Source of the DNA: Phycomyces blakesleeanus NRRL 1555(-)
Lineage: Eukaryota; Mucoromycota; Mucoromycetes; Mucorales; Phycomycetaceae
DNA length: 64,000 nt
Direction of reading: 5' to 3'
Assembly (NCBI RefSeq): GCF_001638985.1
Contig: NW_017265142.1
Span: forward strand, 1,232,572-1,296,571
Under the pieces are notes generated by a model. It was not told the origin of the DNA, searched no databases, and saw only the letters and a program-made list of their open reading frames with translations. The first letter of the stretch is position 1. Each line of letters starts with the position of its first letter. Below, piece by piece: positions 23,983 through 34,414 of the stretch. Both the position numbers and the translations under genes were made by a program.

Positions 23983-26900
23983 GTATATATATATATATAT
24001 AAACTTATCCAGGCTTATCCATGCTCACTATCAATTTGGTAATTTTGGACAATAAAAAAAATAGAAATCTTTAGATATAAGATATATAGTAAAGGCATAT
24101 TTTAGTGGTTTGACACCAATAACACACAAAGAGATTAAACAGTATGCGGTGAATACAAAGAACAATATATATATATATATATATATATATTATTAATGCC
24201 ATTATTACTTAAGAAGAAAAAAAGGGAGAGCAGCTGGAAGGTCATTGTATAGTCAAGTCTTAATAAAAGGGACGTTAAGGGATATTATGTTTTTTTTTTG
24301 TTTTTATTCTTATTTAAAGAGGAACAATGCGTTTCGAATATTATGAGGTGAGCGTCTATCCACCGAATACTTTGTAATCTTTGTAGATAATTTTCTTTGT
24401 CTTATGTGCCAGTCGTTTGTTTGCGTTGGTTACTGAAAATAAATACTCTTCTGACCATCCCGGGGAATATGTAGATCTATTCTTTTCCAAACACACCCAA
24501 GCTCCGGTAGTGAGCTTCACAATAATGCATGTCATCTGACGAATACATTGGACTCATTATTATATGAATAAACAACCTATTTTTCTCTTCTTCTTTTTAT
24601 GGAATGATAGCAGCCAAGACACTCGTGATGATAAGATATTTCTTGGAGTAAGCGTCTTAGCCTTTTATTTCTTCTAATTTCTTTAAAGCCCCTGGTACCT
24701 TTGGGTGTATTTCACTATTTGGGACTAGTATTTCTTTTTCAAAAGCGGAACCTTTAAAGCCTTTGTGATATTGTTAAAGAAAATCGAGAAAGAGTTTTCT
24801 ATACCAGAAAATAAATAAATAAATTTCAGTAACAAGGCGAATTGATTACAGAGTCCTCAAGCTATTATACGTCAATTGTTAAACATACACTTGGTTGTGT
24901 AACAAATTGGTTCTTCGGAATATATTAGATTTGCTTTTGATATTCTATCTTATTTATTTAACCAACAATAGCAATCAATTTTCTCAATACATGCTTCGAC
25001 GTTCAATTGTTTATGCACTCGAGAATCAACATAAATAAAGGTATCATATATACATATTTACGATTATTGTTGCAAGGTAGATTAATATTTTTGCTTGTGT
25101 GTGATATCCGGACATAGCCTACCCCGGAACAATTGTGCGATCCGAACATTGGAAGGCAACTCCATCGATCAACTTCTGGCCTGGGTAACTGGAAATCCCT
25201 GGGTAGATAACCCCGCCAATTTCTCTTATACGCCATTTTATTTTATTGGATTTTATTTGTTTAATTTGTACAGGGGTTTCTTTTTAGTGAAATGGGATCG
25301 ATTAGCCTTTCTATTTGAAAATAAGGGTCATATTTCTTATTAATAGGCTAATTAATGATCTAAGAAAATGAAACCATTAGGGATAGAAGAGATCTAAAAG
25401 ACAAGATACAAAATATTGTAAAGGTCTCTAAACCAACTTATTTTATAAACACATTTTTTTTTGGATATACAAAGCACTTCTTTAAGTTTTAATGTTCTTC
25501 TTTAACTAATTAAAAGCTCTATAATATATATATAATGTTGTAATCTTTTTATTATCATTATTTAAGCTTTTATTTCAGTAGCAAGTACTATTTTAATAAT
25601 GGAGAGCTTGTGATTAACATTTCGTTTTGGCTGTAATTTATACTTGCTTGTCTGTCTATACTTTTTTCTTCGATCCAGGTACCCTGTTTAATGATTATAT
25701 AATATATTCTAATACCAGATTCTGAAATTGTTACTGGCTAACCCACAATAGGGATACTTCTTGTCTATAAAACGTAGTAGCTTCTTTACTTGAATACATA
25801 TTTTGTAAGATGGAAACTACCAAAAATAAAATGCGTCATAATCAGACTTAAGATGATAAGGTCCCATTGTCCTAATCCTCGGGTATTCAATCAAAAGCAC
25901 AGCTTCTCCAATCCTTACTTGATCTGGTTTCAAAAAAAATGCTCGTGGAACGAACTGTATGTTACTCTACATGCATGCCTTTAAACGTTGTAAGCGCTGT
26001 TCCAAAATAATATGCAAGTAGGGTCTATTACAATATTTTTCCTTTATATATTCTACTCCCTTGACATTAGATTCTCACTGTAACAAATGGTTTATTAAGA
26101 TTTATTTAGAATATATACTTGCAATACTACTATTACTACCAATATTACTATTAGTAATAAAGAGCTTGTATACACTATCATTATTAAACTGCTAGTTAAT
26201 GAATTATATCATTTGCCTATATTTGTATTATTATTTTATTTTTATTTTTTTGAAAAAAGAAAAACGGGAAAACCTTATATTGGTTTACCCGTTTGTTGAT
26301 TAGCATGGTCTGTCTATGACAGTGAGCAAATATGTGAGTAAGAGAGAGAGAGAGAGAGAGATCAGGATTCCTGGTGCATACCGACGGGAAACTCCCAAAT
26401 ATAGTAAGATCTGAAATGAAAGCATTGGATATCCCATCTCATACGGTTTATTCCTCTTCTTCTCCAGCTGTTACACCAATGAAGGTTGCCTGGGAAAACG
26501 CGGGGTATGTGGGGAAATTAGTACCAACCGGACTATTTTACAAGATCTCTTGAATCCAAACAAGTTGCTTGTAGAAAACAGTTTGATCATTGCATATACC
26601 TATATAGGATATTACAGTTGGACAGTAGAAATCTATACACATATACTGTTAATTGTTTCATAAAATAAAAGATGATTTGGTGCAGTAAAAAAAATATTAG
26701 TTATGCATAATACTTGTAATCTGCAAGAAAAAAAATTTACCAATGTATTCAACGCGATCCCATAACTTACCAAATGAGTACTCCAAAAGAAAAATGAGCT
26801 ATATAAAAAAAAACAAGCATATTGTCAGCTATGATATCAAAGAAGTGCTTCTTTACCTTTCTTATCAAAACAAAATCAAGGAGAATTTTTATGTTTGAAC

Positions 26901-27479
26901 AGCTCAACTGTATGGTCCAATTAGAGCATATCGATATATCAATATACACATCTAAAGAATCTTGGCAGCCCCACATTACTCTAGTGAAACAAAACATTTT
27001 ACTAATAGATTTGGATGATAAATGGCATTTTGTTTTCTGAAGCTTAGATATCATAGGTGGCTATTCCCGCAAAGTTATTAGTGGGTAACGTGTGTGCATT
27101 AAAGGCTATACTTTAAAGTAATAATAGTTTGTTAATATTATCCGGATAACTTTTTTAGCTTTATTTCGCTTTCCGTACAACCCGCGGTGTATATGCAGTA
27201 ACGTCTTTTATATCAGCGTTAACAAGGATTGGATGCTGCTGCTTATATACAGACATTCAAGTCAAAAGGGAGTTCCGGCGGCAATAAAACTAGAAGAACT
27301 ACCACTATTACTAACAGCAACAGCAACAACAGTAATAATTAAATATTTAGTATATAAGGAGACTTTATTTCGCTTTCTTACTACTACTATTATTATCTTT
27401 TTACTTGCGTTTTTTTTTATTACTTATTTAACTTCATCCTGAATTTTCCTTTTCAACCCCTTTCTATTCCACTTTTAAT
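23983..27479. other. 3.5 kb stretch without a confident gene
   Basis: AT-rich, with TA runs at 23981-24001 and 24166-24190. It contains a few short protein-like reading frames: minus strand 24535-24356 (59 codons), plus strand 25092-25343, and plus strand 26366-26553. None has a recognised domain or complete gene structure. They may be remnants of decayed genes. A (GA)n tract lies at 26342-26360. Confidence 0.45.
26366..26553 (+). pseudogene. Possible orphan or relic last exon
   Basis: Open for 61 codons after an acceptor-like GATCAG and ending in TGA. It reads FLVHTDGKLPNIVRSEMKAL, then VTPMKVAWENAGYVGKLVPT, with composition much more like coding DNA than the surroundings. No upstream exon or ATG was found, and I do not recognise the protein. 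It could be the remains of a decayed gene or coincidence. Confidence 0.25.
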
Positions 27480-29381
27480 ATGTCACTCAATACAAAATAT
27501 GAGGCAAAGCGCCCTCCGCCTGATATTGAAACCTTTAGTACCAGGGCTGCTAGTCATTTTGACGAAAAAATCGATGATGAAAAAATTCATTCTGGTATCA
27601 AAGGTTTAATAGCAAACCCTTATGTGTTTGCTACTGCTATCTTTGCATCTCTCGGAGGTGTATTGTTTGGTTGTAAGTATTTAATATATTTGTGTTATTT
27701 TTCAACCTAATATTTAAAACAAAAATCCATAATTTCATAGACGATCAAGGTGTTATTTCTGGTGTTCAGGAAATGGAGGTAAACCATCTTTTTTTTATGA
27801 GAAAGAATATATCAAGTATTCCAAGTTAAACGTATGCCATCTATAGACTTTTAAAGATCGCTTCCCAATGTCACCTACTGAGAATGGTTTCGTTGTGTCT
27901 ATTCTCGAGCTTGGATGTTGGGTGGGTGCCTGGCTAGTTGGTTACTTTGCAGACCGCATCAGCCGAAAGTACTCCATTGTCCTCTTTTCTGCTGTCTTTC
28001 TCGTTGGAAGCTCTCTTGTAAGTAAACCACATTATATATATATCTATAGTAGTTTATTATCATTATTATTACTATTCCTCACCTAATACCTTTTTTTTTT
28101 TATCTACTATAGCAAGGTGCTGCCCAAAATCTCAGTTATCTTTTGAGTGGTCGTTTTGTTACTGGTCTGGCTGTCGGAGGTCTTAGTATGTTGGTCCCTC
28201 TGTACCAATCAGAGATTGCTCCTCCGGAAATCCGTGGATCTCTCGTCTCTCTTCAACAGCTGGCCGTCACATTTGGAATCCTCATTTCGTTCTGGATCGA
28301 CTACGGAACGGCCAACCTTTCAACAGAAGCACAGTGGCGGATCCCTCTTTGCCTCCAATTGGCCATTGGCCTTGTACTTGGTGTGGGAATTCTCTTCTTT
28401 CCTCACTCTCCTCGCTGGTTGATGAGTGTTGGAAAGGAGGAACAGGCCCTCCAGGTCTTATCCAAACTTCGCCGTCTCCCCGACCATCACCCAAAGGTTA
28501 TCAAAGAATGGCGGGAGATCAAGATCAATGTCACTTTCGACAAGCTGGTCGAGATCGAGACCTACCCCGACTATGTCGATGCCGGAACCTCTGGCCGTTT
28601 CAAAATATTCATGATGGGGTACGTGGAGCTGTTCCGCAAGGGTATGCGCAACCGTCTCTTCATCGCCTGTGCCATCCAGTTCTTCCAGCAGTTCGTTGGA
28701 ATCAACGCCTTGATCTACTACGCCCCCAAGATCTTCCAGTCTGTCGGTCTCACCGGAAGCTCGGTGTCTCTGCTTGCCACCGGTGTCGTCGGTGTCATCA
28801 ACTTCCTCATGACCATTCCAACAGTCCTCTTCCTCGACATGGTCGGTCGAAAGAAGATGCTCATGATTGCCTCTGTCGGACTCTCCGTCAGTATGATCAT
28901 TGTTGCCATTATCACCGGCCTTTACGAGGATGACTGGCCGAACCACACTGCCGAGGGGTGGGTTGCAGTTGTATTTGTGTACATCTTCATTGCCAACTTT
29001 GCCTACTCGTGGGGACCTATTGGTTGGGTCATCCCATCCGAGATCTTCCCTCTTCGTGCTCGTGCAAAGGCCATGAGTATCTCCACTTCTGCCAACTGGA
29101 TGTGCAACTTCATCATGGGCATGATCACTCCTCCCATGCTTGCCGGAATTCATTACGGTACATACGTCTTCTTGGCAGTATTCTGTGTCCTTTCCTTCCT
29201 GTTTACCTGGTTCTTCATTCCTGAGACCAAAGGTCTGTCTCTTGAAGAGATGGACAATATCTTTGGTGGTGACATGGCCAACTCTGACTCCAATCTCATG
29301 TCTCGTGTCAGGGAAGAGGTCCACCAACAGGGTGTTCCAGCTAGGCCTGTGGACACAACCAGTGATTCTCGAGGAGCCTAA
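27480..29381 (+). CDS. MFS hexose transporter, intact copy
   Basis: Plasma-membrane sugar:proton symporter of the fungal sugar-porter family. Four exons, 27480-27672, 27741-27778, 27847-28017 and 28113-29381, give 556 residues, a family-typical size with 12 expected membrane spans. Signatures: GGVLFGYDQGVISG in span 1, ADRISRK in the loop after span 2, QQFVGINALIYYAPKIFQ in span 7, DMVGRKK in the loop after span 8, WGPIGWVIPSEIFPLRAR in span 10, and PETKGLSLEEMD at the end of span 12. The coding part is clearly more GC-rich than the flanks, as in highly expressed genes. Its last 1.15 kb has an exact copy 4,064 bp downstream inside a broken second gene. Confidence 0.93.
28192..29343 (+). repeat. 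Identical 1,152 bp block, copy A
   Basis: From TGGTCCCTC at 28192 to GTTCCAGCTA ending at 29343 I find no difference from 32256-33407. Translations in every frame on both strands agree. Homologous sequence on both sides of the block is clearly diverged. Confidence 0.9.
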
Positions 29382-30249
29382 TTTTCTCCCCTTTCATTTG
29401 TTTTCTTTTTTTCTTTTTTCTTCATACTTCTTTATTAAAATCTTTTACTTTATATATTCTTTTATTTTAATTTCCATTAAGTACACAGACACAGACACAG
29501 ACACAGACACAAAGAAAATATCTGCCTGAATTTGTGTGTGTATATTTATATATATATATTTACTCTTATTTTTTTGTGCCATATCAATATCTTTTTCTCT
29601 CGTTTTTTTTTTCCATTTTATATTATACTATTTTATATATTCTTTCTCTTCTTCGCTCTCTTTTTTTTATACATATATTTTATTTCAGCCAATAAAAAAA
29701 ACACCACAGATCAAGCCTACTTCTTTATTTCTCTCTTTAACTGTGCAATACAATTAAGGGAGCATGTTCCAATCTCAAATATATAAAAAAAGGGAGCTTC
29801 TTCTACTTGCTTTGGCTAATCTCTCTCTTTCTCTCTCCTACATATATTCTGCAAATGCATGCAAAGATATGTTAAGTGCATAAAGAATAAAAGAAGAAGT
29901 AATCTTCTACATCTTTATATTATATTGTAATCATGAAAATTATGATAGATTTAGATTTTTTGCAAATGCATAAATACATTGTACATATTTTACTATGTAT
30001 TGTATGTATTGTATGTGTATAAAATTGCATTTGGTGGAAAACATATTGATATATTATGAAAATCTTGGGCAAGAATATATATTTGCACAAAATATAGGAA
30101 GGAGATAAAAGTAAAGGTTATAGATTTATTAATTGTGTTTCAATAAATTGAAATATATGGTATTGTACTGTAGTTTTCTCATGGTTTCTATGATTTCGTG
30201 CGTGCATGGTAATGGTTAGGTTGTTATGTTGGAGTGTAATTATGCATTC
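29382..30249. other. Duplicated transporter-tubulin spacer, copy A
   Basis: Low-complexity CT/TA-rich 3' region. It is recognisably homologous to 33446-34414 (shared phrases AAGCCTACTTCTTT, CACAGAT and TCTGCAAATGCATGCA), but with many differences and indels, so it belongs to an old tandem duplication. Confidence 0.7.
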
Positions 30250-30333
30250 AATCACCAGTAGGCTTCTCGTCATACTCATCGAAAAATTTTCTTCATGCTT
30301 AGTTCTACAGTAGCATCTTGGTATTGTTGATAT
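30250..30333 (-). pseudogene. Relic of the beta-tubulin last exon
   Basis: The minus strand after a TTTTAG acceptor-like site reads YQQYQDATVE, matching [10 protein letters not shown] of the real tubulin last exon at 34508-34415. It then runs into a stop (TTTCGATGA) and loses the acidic tail. No other tubulin exon lies upstream of it. It marks the end of the duplicated segment. Confidence 0.75.
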
Positions 30334-30651
30334 CTAAAACAAGAAAAAAATCAAATTGAAGAATTTAGTCTCTTTTTTGGGCATTTTACATTTCTTTTGT
30401 ATACACCTCTCCAAAAATAAAAACAAGCACGAAAGTAACATTTGTGATTCTTAGTGCAATTTTTAGTAAGTATGATCGAGATTGGAGGCTTTTTATACAG
30501 GTTGAAATATGAAAAATTTGGACAATAGTATTCTCTATCAATCTGAACGAATGGTTTTGTATTTCTTAATAGAAAATATTATTCTTAACCTCTTCAAGGC
30601 TAGGTGAAAAATAAATGTATTTTAGTAATAGTTTAAAGAAAATTGACGATG
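30334..30651. other. Spacer between tubulin relic and foldback element
   Basis: The start (about 30334-30370) is still similar to the last tubulin intron; the rest is unassigned AT-rich sequence. Confidence 0.45.
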
Positions 30652-30750
30652 CACTACGGGAAATGAGAGGCGATTCCGATGGTAATTTTGAAAAAGTATC
30701 TTAATTATATTTCAAAATCGTCATCGGAATCGCTACTTTTCCTTCACAGT
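30652..30750. mobile_element. Short foldback (MITE-like) element, copy 2
   Basis: Imperfect inverted repeat of about 99 bp. The left end is CACTACGGGAAATGAGAGGC. The opposite-strand right end begins CACTGTGAAGGAAAAGTAGC. Both arms contain CGATTCCGATG followed by ATTTTGAAA. The arms share GGGAAATGA and CCGATGG with the foldback at 19724-19818. It lies between the two halves of the tandem duplication. Confidence 0.6.
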
Positions 30751-31599
30751 GTTAGTATATAAGATTATTATTTTTTCTTTTATCTTTGTTTATCTTTCCT
30801 AAATTTCTTTCTTCCCTTCTTTCACTTTACCCTAAATTCTACTTTTTCAACTCATTTTCATTACACTTTTAAGATGGCAACCAAACGCACAAGTCAAGCT
30901 CAATAGACCTATGCCTGACGGTGAAGATTTTAGTACCAGAAAAGTTAACCCATCTGTTGAAAAGTTGATTCTGGTAGCAAGAGTCTTATAAAAAACCGTT
31001 TTGTGTTTGCTATTACTATCTTTGTATCTCTTGGAGGTGTATTGTTTTGGCTGTAAGTATTTAACATATTTATGTTATGTTTTCGATTTAATATTATTAT
31101 TATTTTTTAAAAAAAAGACTCCATAATTTCATAGACAATCAAGGTGTTATTTCTGGTGTTCAAGGAATGGAGGCAAGCCATTTTTTATGAGAAAGAATAA
31201 ACCTAGTATCCCAATTTAAAAGTATCTAATTTATAGACTTCCAAAGCTCAGTTCCCAATGTAACCTACTGAAGATGACTTTGCTGTGTCTATTCTCGACC
31301 TTTGATGCTCGGTGGGTGGGTGCCTAGTTAATCGGTTATTTTACTGATACCATCAGTCGCAAGTACTCTATTGTCTGCCTCTTGCTATTTTCTTTGATGG
31401 AAGATCTCTTGTAAGTACAAACAAATATATGCATAGATGTACAGACATTTATTGCTATTATTATCATTATTGCTACCATTTCTCATCCAATAATTTTCCT
31501 TTTTCTTTTTTGTCTTCTATAGCAAGGCGCTGCTCAAAACCTCAGCTACCTTACGACTAGTCGTTTTATTACTGATATGGCTATTACCGAAACACTTGC

Positions 31600-32254
31600 G
31601 CTTGGGTTATTAGAATGGAAAATGATGCATGGCTCATATCGAGAAAATAAAGAACCAAGAAAAAATTAATGAAGTTGAGCGAATTCTCTCGTCTTCATTG
31701 TAAGATGTCAAAACACAATACTAGAGGCTTTTTCTGCTGCCACGCCGGCTGGGGGAAGAGAGTATTCAAAGCCAAAGTTCCAGTGAGCACGCCATATTGT
31801 ATGCACAGCAACAGTCACCTGTACAGTTTACGGGTCTGAATTATCCAACCGCAAGAAAAAATACCACGAAGGAGAAGATTACTAGTCACCCTTACATTAC
31901 ATCCCAGTACATGACGAGCTACCATGATATTTCACACATGTGCTTTGGAGAGACAGGAGAAGAAAAGGTATACGGGGTCTTTCAACGGGGTAGAGCACTG
32001 CAGAAAAGAAGTGGACAATAAAATGCTTGGAATGATATGATAAAGGCGAGCATGAGAAGGAATACGTTTTTAGATGGCTTCCCACCAGACGCTACGAAAA
32101 TAATGGGGTAAAAATGTTGCCAGAGCTGCTTTTACCCGATAAATATTAACTATAGCTTTATCAACCAAAGGGCCTATATGACAACAAAAGGCGCCAGTGA
32201 TAATTCGCGCTAAACGCTTGTTATCAATACAATACTCCCAGAGGCCCTAATATA
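31600..32254. other. About 650 bp of unrelated sequence inside the transporter pseudogene
   Basis: This replaces the missing start of exon 4. It has no similarity to the intact transporter and is more GC-balanced than most spacers. Two short frames look protein-like: from ATG 31703 (MSKHNTRGFFCCHAGWGKRV) and from about 31797. A CCHC zinc-knuckle relic of a retroelement is conceivable but not supported. No terminal repeats were found. Confidence 0.45.
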
Positions 32255-32255
32255 A

Positions 32256-33407
32256 TGGTCCCTCTGTACCAATCAGAGATTGCTCCTCCGGAAATCCGTG
32301 GATCTCTCGTCTCTCTTCAACAGCTGGCCGTCACATTTGGAATCCTCATTTCGTTCTGGATCGACTACGGAACGGCCAACCTTTCAACAGAAGCACAGTG
32401 GCGGATCCCTCTTTGCCTCCAATTGGCCATTGGCCTTGTACTTGGTGTGGGAATTCTCTTCTTTCCTCACTCTCCTCGCTGGTTGATGAGTGTTGGAAAG
32501 GAGGAACAGGCCCTCCAGGTCTTATCCAAACTTCGCCGTCTCCCCGACCATCACCCAAAGGTTATCAAAGAATGGCGGGAGATCAAGATCAATGTCACTT
32601 TCGACAAGCTGGTCGAGATCGAGACCTACCCCGACTATGTCGATGCCGGAACCTCTGGCCGTTTCAAAATATTCATGATGGGGTACGTGGAGCTGTTCCG
32701 CAAGGGTATGCGCAACCGTCTCTTCATCGCCTGTGCCATCCAGTTCTTCCAGCAGTTCGTTGGAATCAACGCCTTGATCTACTACGCCCCCAAGATCTTC
32801 CAGTCTGTCGGTCTCACCGGAAGCTCGGTGTCTCTGCTTGCCACCGGTGTCGTCGGTGTCATCAACTTCCTCATGACCATTCCAACAGTCCTCTTCCTCG
32901 ACATGGTCGGTCGAAAGAAGATGCTCATGATTGCCTCTGTCGGACTCTCCGTCAGTATGATCATTGTTGCCATTATCACCGGCCTTTACGAGGATGACTG
33001 GCCGAACCACACTGCCGAGGGGTGGGTTGCAGTTGTATTTGTGTACATCTTCATTGCCAACTTTGCCTACTCGTGGGGACCTATTGGTTGGGTCATCCCA
33101 TCCGAGATCTTCCCTCTTCGTGCTCGTGCAAAGGCCATGAGTATCTCCACTTCTGCCAACTGGATGTGCAACTTCATCATGGGCATGATCACTCCTCCCA
33201 TGCTTGCCGGAATTCATTACGGTACATACGTCTTCTTGGCAGTATTCTGTGTCCTTTCCTTCCTGTTTACCTGGTTCTTCATTCCTGAGACCAAAGGTCT
33301 GTCTCTTGAAGAGATGGACAATATCTTTGGTGGTGACATGGCCAACTCTGACTCCAATCTCATGTCTCGTGTCAGGGAAGAGGTCCACCAACAGGGTGTT
33401 CCAGCTA
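32256..33407 (+). repeat. Identical 1,152 bp block, copy B
   Basis: Exact partner of 28192-29343, offset 4,064 bp. It stops at CCAGCTA, after which the two copies differ at several positions within 40 bp. Confidence 0.9.
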
Positions 33408-33445
33408 AACCTATGAATACGGCCAATGACTCCCAGAAAACTTAA

Positions 33446-34414
33446 TTTTCTCTTTCTTTCTTAACTTCTTATTAAAATTCTTAGCTTTATATATTATTAT
33501 ACCTTAAATTATATCGAGTACACAAGCACACACCCAAGCACCAAAGAACTAATGGTTTGTCTGCATTTGTGTGTGGGTATGTATCATCACTCATTTCCCA
33601 TATTGTAATATTATTTATTCTTTTGTGCCATACGAGTATCTTTCTCTTGTTCTTTTTGTGCTCTTATTTACAATTTTTTAAGAAGAAATAGACTACAGAT
33701 TTAAGCCTACTTCTTTCTCTCTCTTTTTGGTAATGCAATGCAGTTAAAGGAGCACGTTCCAATCTCAAACAAAAAAGGGAGCTGCGTCTGCTTGTTTGGG
33801 CTACCTTCTTTCTCTCTCTCTCTATCTCCTACATGTATTCTGCAAATGCATGCAGAGATATGGTAAAGGCAGAAAGAATAAAAGAAGAAGAAGGAATCCT
33901 CTACATCTTTATTTTATTTTATTAAAATTACGAAGATTATGATAGATTAAGACTATTATTATTATTATTATTATTATTGCAAAATAGATACGTACATTGT
34001 ACATACATTGTACATACATTTTACATCATATTTACTTCATTATGTATTATAGTGTATACAGTTTCATTTGGTGGAAAGTAAGTATATTGATTTATTATGA
34101 AGAATTGGGGCAAAAAATATAAAATATATATAAATATATATTTGTGTAAAGTATAAAGGGAAATAAAGGTGAAGGATATAGATATGTTGATTGTGTTTCA
34201 ATAAATTGGAGTATAATATAATATAATATAATATAATATATTGTGTATGTGTGTATATTCTTGTGTTGTAGTTTGTTTGTAGTTTATATGCGATTACATA
34301 CATACATACATACATACATAGATACATATACATATATATATATACGTGTGTGTGTGTGTGTTTGGTTGGGTGATATTTAGGTGGTTATGTTATGTTGTAG
34401 TGTAATTATGTATT
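33446..34414. other. Transporter-tubulin spacer, copy B
   Basis: Homologous to 29382-30249 but diverged. It carries extra microsatellites: TAT triplets (33953-33977), TACATTG repeats (33992-34020), (AATAT)n (34216-34240), and TACA/GTGT runs (34300-34365). Confidence 0.65.

Larger units (their letters stand above)
30874..33445 (+). pseudogene. Second hexose transporter copy, broken 5' half and intact 3' half
   Basis: The region is collinear with the intact gene. The exon 1 relic starts with ATG 30874 and meets TAG at codon 11. The span-1 end has an extra base (TTGTTTTGGCTG). Exons 2 and 3 are recognisable (near 31136 and 31236) with frame errors, and the exon 2 donor is GC. The exon 4 start near 31523 decays after about 70 bp. 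Unrelated sequence follows, then from 32256 exon 4 resumes, identical to the intact gene for 1,152 bp and ending in a different 12-residue tail and TAA at 33445. An ATG formed at the junction (32255) opens 396 codons, but a product would lack roughly the first four membrane spans. It cannot be a normal transporter. Confidence 0.85.

Noticed and set aside
24356..24535. 59-codon minus-strand frame (GWSEEYLFSV, then KIIYKDYKVFGG)
   Set aside because: Faintly like the C-terminal end of some transposon integrases, but too short and without partner sequence to call.
25003..25343. Opposed 77- and 82-codon frames
   Set aside because: Overlapping on both strands, no homology recognised, no intron structure.
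28458..29327. 289-codon minus-strand open frame inside the transporter
   Set aside because: Antisense shadow of a GC-rich coding exon, repeated identically in the second copy. Rich in His and Asp with no domain.
31703..31860. Retroelement zinc-knuckle relic (CCHAGWGKRV)
   Set aside because: The spacing does not complete a CCHC motif and no other retroelement signal is present.
32255..33445. 396-codon open frame as a second functional transporter
   Set aside because: It starts inside what is span 5 in the intact gene and the upstream exons are broken. The openness reflects recent identity with the intact copy.
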